A DNA stretch of 64,000 nt from Olsenella massiliensis (GTDB lineage Bacteria; Actinomycetota; Coriobacteriia; Coriobacteriales; Atopobiaceae), in the NCBI RefSeq assembly GCF_001457795.1, contig NZ_LN898208.1, positions 62,001 to 126,000 of the forward strand, given 5' to 3'. Shown in pieces: positions 11,919-21,335 of this stretch. The notes beneath the pieces were generated by a model. That model had not been told where the DNA came from and did no database searches. It saw only the letters and a program-made list of their open reading frames with translations. Numbering within the stretch: the stretch's first letter is position 1; every line of letters begins with the position of its first letter. The position numbers and the translations under genes were made by a program.

Positions 11919-11959
11919 AAGGAGGCCCGAGCGCCTGGGACGAGTACTCGGACCTCCTT
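11919..11959 (-). terminator. Intercistronic stem-loop between binding-protein and permease genes
   Basis: A 13-nt inverted repeat with one mismatch (11919-11931 pairing 11947-11959) and a 15-nt loop. There is no strong U-tract. Such structures commonly protect the abundant binding-protein mRNA 3' end or partly terminate transcription so that permeases are made at lower level. Confidence 0.5.
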
Positions 11960-11993
11960 GCGTACGGTTGCGGGCGGCGCCGGCGTGGGGACG

Positions 11994-13598
11994 CTACTTG
12001 ATCGTGGTGACGCCGATCAGCTCGATGCCCGTGGTGCCGATGCCCTTGAAGTCCGAGGAGATCTTGACACCGTCGCCGTTGGCGTTCTCGCGCCAGGAGG
12101 AGGTGGAGGTCTTCACCTGCAGGACCGGGTACAGGGGCACGTTCTCGGAGAGGAGGTCGAAGCACTTGTTCCAGTGCTGCTGCTGCTCGTCGCCGCTGGC
12201 CTTGAGCGCCTCGGTCATCTCGGAGCTGAGCGTCTTCCACTCCTCGGAGCCGACCCACTGGCAGCGCTTCTGCATCCAGGTGTTGTTGCCATACCACCAG
12301 TTGAGGAGCAGGTCGGGGTCAGCGCCGAAGCAGGAGGGGTCGCCGGGGGCCAGCAGCAGGTCATAGGCCTCGCCGCCGTCGATGGCCGCGTAGGTCGCCG
12401 CGGAGGTGTCGGTCTGGATGGTGACCTTGAAGCCGAGGGCGTCGAGGTTGTTCTTCACCTCGGTGGACATCGCGATCACCTGGTCGTTGTCCGTGGTGCG
12501 CAGCGTGATGGCGCCCGGGGTGATGCCCGCCTCGTCGATGAGGGCCGTGGCCTTCTCGAAGTCATAGGTGTAGACCATGGAGGCCTTGTGGTAGTTGGGG
12601 AACGCCGGATCGTCGGGCAGGTAGCAGGTGGGTGCGGTGGCCTGGCCGGACAGGGCGTTCTGAATCATCTTCTCGTAGTCGAGGGCGTACATGACGGCCT
12701 GCCGGACCTTGACGTTGTCCCAGGGGGCCTTGGTGACGTTGAACATCATGAAGCGAGTGCCAAAGCCCTGGACGGTGTCAACGCTCAGGCCGGCACCCTT
12801 GAGCTGCTCGATGGAGTCGGCGGGCGTGGACTCGGAGATGAGCGTGGTCCCCTGCTGGGCGGCGGTCACGCGGGCGGTGGCGTCCTTGAGGACGTCATAG
12901 CGAATCTTCTTGTCCTTGGCAGGCTTGTCGCCGTTGTAGCTCTCGTTGGGGACGAGCGTGACGGAGGCGTCGGTGATCTCGTCGTACATCCAGGGGCCGG
13001 TGCCCACGGGCATCTTGGTGAGGTCGTCGTCAGAGGCCGACTCGGGCACGACCTTGACGATGGCGAGGCGCTCCTTGAGCAGGGAGAACTTGGGGATGGA
13101 CGTCTTGATGGTGACGGTCTTGTCATCCTTGGCCTCGATGGAGGCGATGGGCGTCAGCATGGGGACGTAGATGTTGCCCTCCTTGGAGGAGCGGGCAAAC
13201 GAGCTGGCGACGTCGGAGGCCTTGACGTCGGTGCCGTCGGAGAACTTTGCGCCGTCGCGCAGCTTGACCTCGTAGGTGGTGTCGTCGACCATCGTGGGGT
13301 CGCCGGCGGCCAGGGCGGGACGGGTGCTGTAGTCGCGGAAGTCGATCTCGTACAGGCCCTCGACCACGTTGAGGTTGCACCCGAGGGCGAGCGCCGAGGA
13401 GGTGGTGGAGGGGTGATAGTTCTGCGTGGAGTATGCGGTGCCGACGCTGATCTCGCCGCCGCCGGCGGCTCCGGCGTCAGAGCTCGCGCTGGAGGAGCCG
13501 CTCCCGCTGCCCCCGCAGCCGGCAAGCCCGAGCCCAGCGAGCGCCGCCGCGCCTCCCGTCAGGCCGACGAACGAACGACGAGTGAAGTTCTGCCTCAT
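11994..13598 (-). CDS. ABC transporter substrate-binding lipoprotein (SBP_bac_5; DppA/SatA-like)
   Basis: A 534-residue cluster C binding protein. The signal has a twin-arginine-like motif RRSFVGL and lipobox LAGC (Cys about residue 28), followed by a Gly/Ser linker, so it is a surface lipoprotein. The mature part has SBP_bac_5 features (VVEGLYEIDF, GTGPWMYDEI, QAVMYALDYEKMI). These domains bind peptides, nickel, oligosaccharides or, in SatA/SiaE, sialic acid; the nan genes downstream favour sialate. First gene of the five-domain importer operon; RBS is TAGGGAGGAACC. Confidence 0.88.
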   Translation of the reverse strand: MRQNFTRRSFVGLTGGAAALAGLGLAGCGGSGSGSSSASSDAGAAGGGEISVGTAYSTQNYHPSTTSSALALGCNLNVVEGLYEIDFRDYSTRPALAAGDPTMVDDTTYEVKLRDGAKFSDGTDVKASDVASSFARSSKEGNIYVPMLTPIASIEAKDDKTVTIKTSIPKFSLLKERLAIVKVVPESASDDDLTKMPVGTGPWMYDEITDASVTLVPNESYNGDKPAKDKKIRYDVLKDATARVTAAQQGTTLISESTPADSIEQLKGAGLSVDTVQGFGTRFMMFNVTKAPWDNVKVRQAVMYALDYEKMIQNALSGQATAPTCYLPDDPAFPNYHKASMVYTYDFEKATALIDEAGITPGAITLRTTDNDQVIAMSTEVKNNLDALGFKVTIQTDTSAATYAAIDGGEAYDLLLAPGDPSCFGADPDLLLNWWYGNNTWMQKRCQWVGSEEWKTLSSEMTEALKASGDEQQQHWNKCFDLLSENVPLYPVLQVKTSTSSWRENANGDGVKISSDFKGIGTTGIELIGVTTIK

Positions 13599-13900
13599 GG
13601 TTCCTCCCTAGTGGTGGGAAACGTTGATAGGGCGTGCGCCGCGGCGCACCATCTCGCCTATAGGCTATGTCATCGGCCGAGGGGCGGCCTGCGCGCACCT
13701 GACAAAAGGCCGGCGATCGCAGGCGAACGGCCTGTCCGGCGAGACAAGCGGAAGCTGCCTTTGAACTGGTCTTTTTCTGGCCTGAGCGTCAGAAATTCCT
13801 TATTGGGCGGGCTCTTTTATCCATGTGGGAGCATTATCGTGCCATGGCATGACACGACGGCGGGCGGTCGCGGGCGATCCATGGCGGCAGGGCCGCGGCC
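13599..13900 (-). promoter_or_regulatory. Intergenic region upstream of the importer operon
   Basis: About 300 nt without a gene, holding the uvrC 3' end signals and presumably the importer promoter. It has a 6-bp hairpin (13707-13712 with 13728-13733) followed by TTTTG on the minus strand, which could end uvrC transcripts. It also has a perfect 16-nt palindrome at 13634-13649 and the 10-nt palindrome GCCTATAGGC at 13656-13665, both in the leader of the binding-protein gene. No convincing -35/-10 pair was found; the palindromes are candidate operators. Confidence 0.4.
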
Positions 13901-15922
13901 CTAGTCGTCGGCGTCCGGCGCTTCCGCCGACGTCGCGACCGCAGCGGAGAGGGGCTCCCTCTCGCGCTCCCAGGCGCGCAGCGTCTCATAGACCGCTCGG
14001 GCCACCGTGGCGGGCACGCCCCTCACGGAGGCGATGTCCTCCTCGCTTGCCGCGCGCAGGCGTCGCATCGACCCAAAGTGGCTCAGGAGGGCGCGCTTGC
14101 GCCGCGCGCCCACGCCGGGGACCTCGTCCAGGATCGAGACGCCCTGAGCCTTGGTCCGAAGCTCGCGATGAAAGCTGATCGCAAAGCGATGCGACTCGTC
14201 ACGCACCTGCTTGATCAGATAGAGGGAGGCCGAGCCCGAGGGAAGGACGACCGGCGTCTCGTCCCAGGGCACGAAGACCTCCTCGTCGGACTTGGCCAGG
14301 CCGCACACCGGTATGTCAAGGCCCAGCGCCTCGAGCTGCCTGATGGCGGCCGTGAGCTGTGGCTTGCCGCCGTCGACCACCAAAAGGTCCGGCGGCGCGG
14401 CGGCGAAGCGCCCGTCGGCCATGTTCCGGGGGGCGTAGCGCCGTCCCAGCACCTCGCCCATCGACACGAAGTCGTTTGCCTCGTCGAGCGCGGCCTTGAT
14501 TCTGAAGCGTCGGTACTGCCCCTTGTCGGGGCGGCCGTTGGAGAAGACCACCATGGACGCCACCGTGAACGTGCCGTGCAGCGTGGAGATGTCAAAGCAC
14601 TCTATGCGCAGGGGCGGGCGGTCAAGCGCCAGCGCGCTCTCAAGCTGCAGCAGGGCCTCGTTCGTGCGCTTGTCCGCGTAGCCCGTCCGCACCAGGTAGC
14701 GGTTGAGGGCATGGTGGGCGTTGCGGGAGGCCATGTCAAGGAGGTGGGCCTTCTCGCCGCGCCGGGGCCTGCGGACGTGACAGGCGCGACCCCGCCTTCT
14801 CGTGAGCCACTGGCCCAGAAGCTGGGCGTCAGGCAGCTCGATGGCGACGTCCACCTCGGCGGGGATGTCGGACGTCTCGTCGTAGTAGCGCTTGATGAAG
14901 CCCTCCGTGAGCTCCACCTCGTCCACGTCGGCGCCCTTGTTGAGGATGAACTCGCTCGATCGGACCGTGCGCCCCTCCCTCACCACGAAGACGCAGGCGC
15001 AGCTGATGGTCTCCTCGCGGAAGATGCCAATGAGGTCAAGGTTGACCTCGGCGGAGAAGGTCACCTCCTGCCGGTCGTCGAGCCCCTCGATGACCTCGAG
15101 GCGCCGCTTGATGCGCCCCGCCCTCTCGAACTCGAGGGCGCGGGCCGCCTCGTCCATCTGGAGGCGCAGCTCGTCCATGATCTTCGAGCGCCTCCCGGCG
15201 AGGAACTCCCCCACCTGCCGGACGTTCTCGGCGTAGTCGGCGGGCGTGATGGCTCCCACGCAGGCGCCGGGGCCGCGCCCCACGTGGTAGTCAAAGCAGG
15301 GTCTCCCCCGCCTTGCGAGGGCAAGGCCGGCCACGGCGGCGTCATCGGGATGCGACTTGAGGTAGCGGCGGCAGCGCTTCCACTCCGCGCAGGTGAATAT
15401 GCAGACCGGCACCACCTTGCGCAGGGTGTCTATGGTCTCGCGGGCCGCCTGGGCGTCGGTATAGGGCCCAAAGTAGCGCGTCCCCTTTCGATGACGCTCG
15501 CGCGTGTACTTGATGGCGGGAAACACGTCGTCCATGGTGAGGGCGATGTACGGATAGCTCTTGTCGTCCTTGAAGTCCACGTTGAAGTACGGGTGAAACT
15601 GGGCGATGAGGTTGCGCTCCAGGACGAGCGCCTCGTGCTCGGAGCCCACCACGATGTAGTCGAAGCTGCGAACGACCTGCATCATGAGGGGAATCTTGGC
15701 GCGATCGTCCGTGAGGTTCACGTACTGGAGCATGCGCGCCCTGAGGTTCTTGGCCTTCCCCACGTAGATGACCTGGTCGCAGGCGTCCTTCCACAGGTAG
15801 CAGCCGGGGTCGGTGGGCACGAGCGCCACCTGATCGGCGATGGACGGCAGGCCCGCGGCCTCGGGCCGAGGGGCCGAGAGGTCAAAGTTGGGCACGTGGG
15901 TTGCGGGATTCTTGACGCTCAT
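13901..15922 (-). CDS. uvrC: Excinuclease ABC subunit C
   Basis: UvrC makes both incisions in nucleotide excision repair after UvrAB damage recognition. The product of about 673 residues has the GIY-YIG nuclease (DPGCYLWKD, VIYVGKAKNL), a UVR motif that contacts UvrB (LQMDEAARALEFERAGRIK), the RNase H-like C-terminal nuclease (ECFDISTLHG, VVDGGKPQL) and a C-terminal helix-hairpin-helix pair (LDEVPGVGARRKRALLSHFG). The start is uncertain: ATG at 15922 gives the family N-terminus but has no clear SD; it begins 23 nt after the femX-like stop, so translation may be coupled. Confidence 0.93.
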   Translation of the reverse strand: MSVKNPATHVPNFDLSAPRPEAAGLPSIADQVALVPTDPGCYLWKDACDQVIYVGKAKNLRARMLQYVNLTDDRAKIPLMMQVVRSFDYIVVGSEHEALVLERNLIAQFHPYFNVDFKDDKSYPYIALTMDDVFPAIKYTRERHRKGTRYFGPYTDAQAARETIDTLRKVVPVCIFTCAEWKRCRRYLKSHPDDAAVAGLALARRGRPCFDYHVGRGPGACVGAITPADYAENVRQVGEFLAGRRSKIMDELRLQMDEAARALEFERAGRIKRRLEVIEGLDDRQEVTFSAEVNLDLIGIFREETISCACVFVVREGRTVRSSEFILNKGADVDEVELTEGFIKRYYDETSDIPAEVDVAIELPDAQLLGQWLTRRRGRACHVRRPRRGEKAHLLDMASRNAHHALNRYLVRTGYADKRTNEALLQLESALALDRPPLRIECFDISTLHGTFTVASMVVFSNGRPDKGQYRRFRIKAALDEANDFVSMGEVLGRRYAPRNMADGRFAAAPPDLLVVDGGKPQLTAAIRQLEALGLDIPVCGLAKSDEEVFVPWDETPVVLPSGSASLYLIKQVRDESHRFAISFHRELRTKAQGVSILDEVPGVGARRKRALLSHFGSMRRLRAASEEDIASVRGVPATVARAVYETLRAWEREREPLSAAVATSAEAPDADD

Positions 15923-15945
15923 GGACGTGACTGCGGCAACGCGGG

Positions 15946-16938
15946 CTAGCCGCGCCTCAGGAGCTTCTTCGCCGCGACGAGCGAGCCGTACAGAACCGGG
16001 CGCACCGGAAGGTCGCGGGCGGGGGCCACGTCGGTGACGCCCTCGGCGAACTTCGTCTTGAACGTGTTGAGTCCCTTCAGCGTCGGCGAGAAGTCGTTGC
16101 CGATGCCCATCTGGTCGTACCTCGTGCAGCCCCTTCTCGCCAGCTCGCAGCATTCGAAGTAGATGAGCCCGTCCGTCGCGAGCGTGCGCGCCAGGCCCGT
16201 GCGCGAGGCGCCGTAGTAGCGCACGGCATGAGTGCCCTGGATGGTGGCTATGGTCCAGGTGACCACCTGACCGTCAAGCCTCCCGGCAAAGACGCGGCAG
16301 TGGTCCTCGCCCAGGATGCGGATGAAGTTCTCGTAGTCCTCGAGCGGCGCGGGCGTGAAGCCGTCGCGCGCCCCGGTCTCGACCATGACGTCGTAGTGCT
16401 CGGCGAACGACGAGCGGGCGAGCGCCGTCTCGTCGGCGAAGGCCACCTTGCACTCGCGGAGGGACTTACGGACGTCACGGCGGCCCCGCTTCTTAAAGCG
16501 CTGGAGGATCTCCTCAGGCGTGCCCGTCGTGTCGATGACGACGGTCTGGTTGTACGGGCGCGTCGAGAGGACCGGCCTCGTGACGTCAAGCTCATGGGCA
16601 ACCGCCAGGCGCACGAAGGCCACGCGGCCGTCCTCCCCGCGGACGTAGTCGCGCAGCGCCTCGAGCGCCGTGCGCTCGAGCTCCTCGCCCGGCTCCGACC
16701 CCCAGACGGGGCCATGCCAAGAGCGCAGATAATGATACCCATGAGTCTCGAAGTCGGTAAGGGACAGGACGGCGACGGCGCGCCCGTCCCGGACGAGCTC
16801 GAGGCAGCGCCAGGGCGTCCTGTCCTCGATGGTCGTCTGATAGCGCGCCCAGGCCTGGGTCTGCTCGATGGGAAGGTCCACCTCCCACTCCCGGGAGAGC
16901 TCCTCCATCCTGGCGAAGTCGATCTGACGAATGTCCAT
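15946..16938 (-). CDS. FemX/FemAB-type peptidoglycan aminoacyltransferase
   Basis: Fem ligases add amino acids from aminoacyl-tRNA to the lipid II side chain. The 330-residue product has two GNAT-like folds; seen are FKKRGRRDVRKSLRE (the basic helix before the second GNAT domain), YYGASRTGLARTLATDGLIYFECC and YDQMGIGNDFSPTLKGLNTFKTKFA, all diagnostic of the family. ATG at 16938 follows GAGGATTCCC. The ATP-grasp carboxylate-amine ligase upstream (53 nt gap) may supply the other half of an interpeptide bridge pathway. The amino acid transferred cannot be read from sequence. Confidence 0.85.
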   Translation of the reverse strand: MDIRQIDFARMEELSREWEVDLPIEQTQAWARYQTTIEDRTPWRCLELVRDGRAVAVLSLTDFETHGYHYLRSWHGPVWGSEPGEELERTALEALRDYVRGEDGRVAFVRLAVAHELDVTRPVLSTRPYNQTVVIDTTGTPEEILQRFKKRGRRDVRKSLRECKVAFADETALARSSFAEHYDVMVETGARDGFTPAPLEDYENFIRILGEDHCRVFAGRLDGQVVTWTIATIQGTHAVRYYGASRTGLARTLATDGLIYFECCELARRGCTRYDQMGIGNDFSPTLKGLNTFKTKFAEGVTDVAPARDLPVRPVLYGSLVAAKKLLRRG

Positions 16939-16991
16939 GGGAATCCTCCCTCTGTCGTTCGCCGGCGCGGCCAGGGCGAACGGGCCGCCTC

Positions 16992-18236
16992 CTAGAACGA
17001 GGTGTCGGTTGGCTCGGGATAGTGACGGGCGAACTTGCGCCACTGGTTGAGCTCGGTGAGCTCGACGTCGAGCATGCGACGCACGCCGCGGTCGGCGGCG
17101 TAGCGCTGGGGGTCAAAGACCTTGCCGGCCCCCACGAGCTCCTCCATCTCCGCCTTGAGCGCCGGGTCGCGCACGTAACGGCGAAGCAGGGGCACGGGGA
17201 CGAGGGTGTAGAGGATCCTCCGGCCGGCCACCTGGGGCTCGGGCGCCTCGTGGCCCACGAGGTCGCGGACGAGCGCCTCCATGGGGTTTGCCCCCGCCGC
17301 GAGGTTGTAGTACGAGTTGCGCCCTATGCGCGGGTTCACCTCAAGGAAGACCGCCCTGCCCGGGCGCTTGGGGTCGCGCTTCACGTCAAAGTTCGCAAAG
17401 CCTCGGTATCCCACCGAGGTGAGCATGCGCACGCAGCGCTCCCACAGCCCCGGCATCTGCCGCGTGATCATGGCGACGGGGTTGCCCAGCATGGAGGGGG
17501 CATGGTCCTCCAGAAGGACGCCGGCGGCCCCAAAGTGCGTGCATCTTCCGCCCTGGTCGATGTAGAGCGTGATCGAGTCCATGTACGTGTCGTCCCCGCC
17601 GATGAGCTCCTGGACGAGCATGTCGCCCGCAAAGCCCGCCTCCGTGAGAGAGGAGAGGATCGACTCGAGCCGCTCCTGGCTCTCGACGAAGTAGACCTTC
17701 TTGAAGCCGCGAGCGAGGAAGGGCGCGTACTCGGGCGAGCGCGCCGGCTTGAGCACCAGGGGAAAGTCGCCGTCCCACTCAGGCGCGGCATGTCCGGCGG
17801 CGCAGGGGGCCGTCATGGAGCGCGGGGTCTCAAGTCCATGGTCGGCGCAGAGCCGCGCGAACTCCACCTTGTCGGACACGAGGTCAACCACGTCGGCGGG
17901 CGGCATCGCCATGACGACGTTCGCGGGAAGCGACGAGGCCATGCGGCCCAGGGTGGCGATGAGGTGGTCGACGTTGGACACGACCACCACCGTGCGGGGG
18001 GCATGGTCGCGGGCGAGGGTAGTGAGGGCACGGGCGACCTCGTCGCGTCCCAGCCGGCTCACCTGATGACAGTCGAAGATGGCAGAGTGCGCGATGGCGC
18101 CAATCGGCTCGGGCGCCACGCAGACGCTCGTGACGCCAAACGCCTCGTGCATCTCGCGGCCGAGGGCGTAGGCGCCGATGTCCCCGCCGATGACGACGGG
18201 AACGATCTCTGCGTAGCTCGTGGTCATAGTGTCCAA
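16992..18236 (-). CDS. ATP-grasp carboxylate-amine ligase, possibly D-aspartate ligase-like
   Basis: A 414-residue ATP-grasp enzyme, which would join a carboxylate to an amine with ATP. Seen: an N-terminal Rossmann-like segment (PVVIGGDIGAYALGREMHEAF), ATP-grasp lysines (FPLVLKPARS), LVQELIGGDDTYMDS and the Mg-binding FLEVNPRIGRNSYYN. Length and layout resemble the Aslfm-type D-aspartate ligases that build the lactic-acid-bacterial crossbridge, and the FemX gene follows, but the substrate is an inference. TTG at 18236 is preferred over ATG at 18227 because AAGGA is 7 nt from the TTG. Confidence 0.75.
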   Translation of the reverse strand: MDTMTTSYAEIVPVVIGGDIGAYALGREMHEAFGVTSVCVAPEPIGAIAHSAIFDCHQVSRLGRDEVARALTTLARDHAPRTVVVVSNVDHLIATLGRMASSLPANVVMAMPPADVVDLVSDKVEFARLCADHGLETPRSMTAPCAAGHAAPEWDGDFPLVLKPARSPEYAPFLARGFKKVYFVESQERLESILSSLTEAGFAGDMLVQELIGGDDTYMDSITLYIDQGGRCTHFGAAGVLLEDHAPSMLGNPVAMITRQMPGLWERCVRMLTSVGYRGFANFDVKRDPKRPGRAVFLEVNPRIGRNSYYNLAAGANPMEALVRDLVGHEAPEPQVAGRRILYTLVPVPLLRRYVRDPALKAEMEELVGAGKVFDPQRYAADRGVRRMLDVELTELNQWRKFARHYPEPTDTSF

Positions 18237-18356
18237 GTCTGCTTCCTTTGCGCGTTGGGGGGCGGACGCCCCGTACGTCTTCCCTACCTTAGCGCACGGC
18301 CCGACCGTCCGCGTCGCCGGGGCGAACCGCCACGCATTTGACAGGGACGGGGCTCC

Positions 18357-20009
18357 CTAGCGACGAAGGCGGCTCAGCATCATGCGCACGGCCCTGCCCT
18401 CCGGGACGTTCAGCGACAGCGCGAGACCATACGTCACGAGCACGGCGGGGAGGCCGGCGAGCACGCAGTAGAGCACGCTTCTGACGATGGAGGCGCCCCA
18501 GGGCCCCATGAGGCGACCGAGCAGGGCAAAGATGCCTGCGGCGGCGGCGAGTCCCAGAGCTCCCAAGAGCAGCGAGCGGGCGAACGACAGGACGAGGGAC
18601 CTGATGCCGAGCGGCCCGACCTGACGGCGCACGTGCAGGAGCGTGACGACGTCAACCGCGCCGAAGAACAGCGTGGACGAGAACGCGACTCCCGCCAGCC
18701 CCAGGGCGTCCGTGAAAAGCAGGCAGAACCCAACCTGCACGGCGGCGGCGACGACCGTGGCGACGGCAAAGAAGCCCATGTGCCTGAGCGAGGAGCATAT
18801 CTTCTGAAGATAGGTGCTCATGCCGTAGAACGGCAGGGCGACGGCAAGCCAGCGCAGGTAGAGCGTCGTGTCGGCAAGCCCCTGAGCGTCAAACTTGCCC
18901 GCAGCGAGGATCGTGACGAGGCAGGGCGCGAAGAAGGCGAGGTACAGGGCGAAGGGGACGAGCATGAAGATGATGCGCTCGCTGCCAAAGCGCACCCCCC
19001 TCGTAAAGGAGGCCATGTCATCCGAAGCCACGCAGTCCGAGAGCTCGGTGAACATGGCGACCGTCGTGGGGATGGCAAAGACCGAGTACGGCAGCATGTA
19101 CCATAGCCGGGCATAGTACGCCACCGAGGCGCCCGCCGCCGTGACCTGGAGGGCCGAGGAGGTCTGGACCGCCACGGTGGGAAATGACGCCACGGTCACC
19201 ACGAGCGTCGGGATGCCGATGGAAAGCGTCTCCCTGAGGGCGGGGTCATGCCAGTCAATGAACGGCGTGATGGCTATCCCGTGGCGCCTGAGGCTTGGGA
19301 GCTGCACCACCACCTGGACGAGCACGCCGAGCGGGTTTCCCACGGCGAGCGACAGAAGGGCGAGGGAGGGATTGCTGTGCGCGAGGGCCGCGTAGACGAA
19401 GAACGACGCCGTGCAGACGACGTTGTTGAAGATGGGGGCGGCGTTGCTCCACAGATAGTCCCGCTCGGCGTTGAGTATGCCCGAGATTATGGACGAGAGC
19501 GCATAGAGCACGACCTCGATGACGAAGAACCTGAACAGGTAGACGGACAGGCCCGCGTCAAAGTCGGCGCGCGCCGAGAACGACTGCGTCCAGATGATGG
19601 GCGCGGCCAGCACGAACGAGACGACGGTGACGAGCGCCATGAGCAGGGTCGTTATGGAGAGCAGGTTGGAGGCGTAGCGCGTGGAGGCCCCCGCCCCGAG
19701 CCGCCGCTTGGTCGAGAGGTAGACCGGCAGGAAGGCCGTCATGATCATGCCGCCGGCCACGAGCTCGTAGAGCTGGTTGGGCATGTTGTTGGCCACGGTG
19801 TAGGCGCTGGCGAGCGCCGTGACGCCCAGGGCGTAGGCCTGGCCCCAGGTGCGCAGAAAGCCCGTGACGCGACTGATGACGACGAGAACGCCCATCAGGG
19901 CCGCCGACCTGCCCACCTGCGCCTCGGTCTCCTGCTGCGCCCTGACGGGGCGCCGGCTGACGACGGGCTGCTCGACGGGCTCTCCCGTCCTTCTGAGATG
20001 TTTGGGCAT
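18357..20009 (-). CDS. murJ: Lipid II flippase MurJ
   Basis: MurJ flips lipid II across the membrane. The 550-residue MOP-superfamily protein has about 14 membrane segments and the family motifs RVTGFLRTWGQAYALG, ANNMPNQLYELVAGGMI and YLQKICSSLRHMG. The short basic N-terminal tail of about 45 residues is cytoplasmic. ATG at 20009 has only a weak GGA upstream. It is separated from the NlpC/P60 gene upstream by a strong terminator; the ligase and femX genes follow. Confidence 0.92.
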   Translation of the reverse strand: MPKHLRRTGEPVEQPVVSRRPVRAQQETEAQVGRSAALMGVLVVISRVTGFLRTWGQAYALGVTALASAYTVANNMPNQLYELVAGGMIMTAFLPVYLSTKRRLGAGASTRYASNLLSITTLLMALVTVVSFVLAAPIIWTQSFSARADFDAGLSVYLFRFFVIEVVLYALSSIISGILNAERDYLWSNAAPIFNNVVCTASFFVYAALAHSNPSLALLSLAVGNPLGVLVQVVVQLPSLRRHGIAITPFIDWHDPALRETLSIGIPTLVVTVASFPTVAVQTSSALQVTAAGASVAYYARLWYMLPYSVFAIPTTVAMFTELSDCVASDDMASFTRGVRFGSERIIFMLVPFALYLAFFAPCLVTILAAGKFDAQGLADTTLYLRWLAVALPFYGMSTYLQKICSSLRHMGFFAVATVVAAAVQVGFCLLFTDALGLAGVAFSSTLFFGAVDVVTLLHVRRQVGPLGIRSLVLSFARSLLLGALGLAAAAGIFALLGRLMGPWGASIVRSVLYCVLAGLPAVLVTYGLALSLNVPEGRAVRMMLSRLRR

Positions 20010-20060
20010 GGCAATCCAATCTAGAGGGGCGCGGGCGCCAATCGCAGGCTGGGCAAACGC

Positions 20061-20092
20061 GAGGGAAGCCGCCCCGAAGGGCGGCTTCCCTC
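20061..20092 (-). terminator. Terminator after the NlpC/P60 gene
   Basis: A perfect 14-bp stem (20061-20074 with 20079-20092) closed by a CGAA tetraloop, 52 nt past the hydrolase stop and ahead of murJ. The U-tract is weak (CGTTT). Confidence 0.75.
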
Positions 20093-20144
20093 GTCGCATC
20101 GCCTCAAGGCGCGACCGCGCGTGCGCGGCAGAGCCCCATGAGCG

Positions 20145-21335
20145 CTAGGCCGGGGAGCCGGCCAGCACGAAGTCGCCCGTCGAACCAAAGGTGATGCCCT
20201 GGCTGGGCGACATGGCCTCGATGGTCCTGCCGCCGCCGATGCAGATGCCGACGTGCCCGGCGCGCCACACGATGTCGCCCGCGACGGCCTGGGAGGCAGG
20301 CTTGCCGCAGAAGGCGCGCAGGTAGGCGGAGGAGTGCGGCACGCTGTAGCCGGCCACCGCATAGCAGTAGCTGACCAGACCGGAGCAGTCGAAGGTCCTC
20401 GACCCGGGGTCGTAGGAGCCGTAGTCATAGTGTCCGCCGACCATGGAGTAGGCGGCCGAGACGACGGTGTTGCGCCAGGCGGCGTTGGAGGGCGAGGAGT
20501 TTCCGCCGCCGTTGGAGCCGCCGGGAGTGGTCGTTCCCGAGTTCGGGGAGGTTCCCCCGGTGCTGCCGGAGTGGCTGTCGGAGCCGTTGTTGGGCTGGTT
20601 GTTGGAGCCGTTGCCCGTCGTGGGCCGCTGCGTCTCCTCGGCGCTCACGTAGCTGCCCTCATTGCTCGCCGCCGCGGCCGCGGCCTCCTGGGCCGCCTTC
20701 TCAGCCTCGGCCTTGCGGGCGGCCTCCTGCTCGGCGAGGGCCTGCTGGAGCTCGCCGCTCAGGGAGTTCACGTAGGACTGGGCGCTCGCCGCCTTGCTCG
20801 CGAGCTCCGCCTGCTGGGCCTCCTGGCTCCGCAGCAGCTGCTCCTGCTCGCTCTTCTGCTGCTCGAGCTGGCTCTTCTCGTCGGCGAGCTGCTGCTGCAG
20901 GTCGCGGACCGTCTGAATGGACCTCGTCTCCGCGTCGTTCATCTTGTTGGCATAGTAGATGCTGCTCGTGAGGTCCTCGATGCTGGACGAGCTGAAGAGT
21001 ATGTCAAGGATGGACTTGCTGCCTGCCGTGTAGTCGTCCGAGACGCGGCTCTTGAGGTCCGCCTGCGCGTCGGCGAGCTGCTGGCGCTTCTGCTCGATCT
21101 GCTCCTGCGTCTCGCTGATCTTGCTGTTGGTGTCGTCCAGCTGGACCTTGGTCTCGTTGAGCGCCTCGGACGCCCGCTCGGCCTGCCCGTAGAGGCTGTC
21201 GAGCTGGGATCGGGCGTCGTTCAGCTGCGATTGCAGGTGCTGGGGCGTGTCCGCCAACGAGGGAGTGGGGGTCGCAGAGATGATTATGCCTGCCGAGACG
21301 ATCACTGCAAGTGGTGCGTACCAGTGCCTCTTCAT
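20145..21335 (-). CDS. Secreted NlpC/P60 peptidoglycan endopeptidase with coiled-coil domain
   Basis: Cell-wall hydrolase cleaving stem peptides. The 396-residue product has a signal peptide (APLAVIVSAGIIISA, cleavage near SLADT). A long coiled coil follows at residues about 35-230 (repeated Q/E/L heptads), as in PcsB/CwlO/RipA-type proteins activated at the membrane. Then come a Ser/Gly/Asn/Thr linker (about 250-290) and an NlpC/P60 domain with catalytic Cys in FDCSGLV and His in AGHVGICI. ATG at 21335 follows GCGAGGTCAC; an upstream in-frame ATG would add a non-signal sequence. FtsEX-type regulators were not seen nearby. Confidence 0.9.
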   Translation of the reverse strand: MKRHWYAPLAVIVSAGIIISATPTPSLADTPQHLQSQLNDARSQLDSLYGQAERASEALNETKVQLDDTNSKISETQEQIEQKRQQLADAQADLKSRVSDDYTAGSKSILDILFSSSSIEDLTSSIYYANKMNDAETRSIQTVRDLQQQLADEKSQLEQQKSEQEQLLRSQEAQQAELASKAASAQSYVNSLSGELQQALAEQEAARKAEAEKAAQEAAAAAASNEGSYVSAEETQRPTTGNGSNNQPNNGSDSHSGSTGGTSPNSGTTTPGGSNGGGNSSPSNAAWRNTVVSAAYSMVGGHYDYGSYDPGSRTFDCSGLVSYCYAVAGYSVPHSSAYLRAFCGKPASQAVAGDIVWRAGHVGICIGGGRTIEAMSPSQGITFGSTGDFVLAGSPA

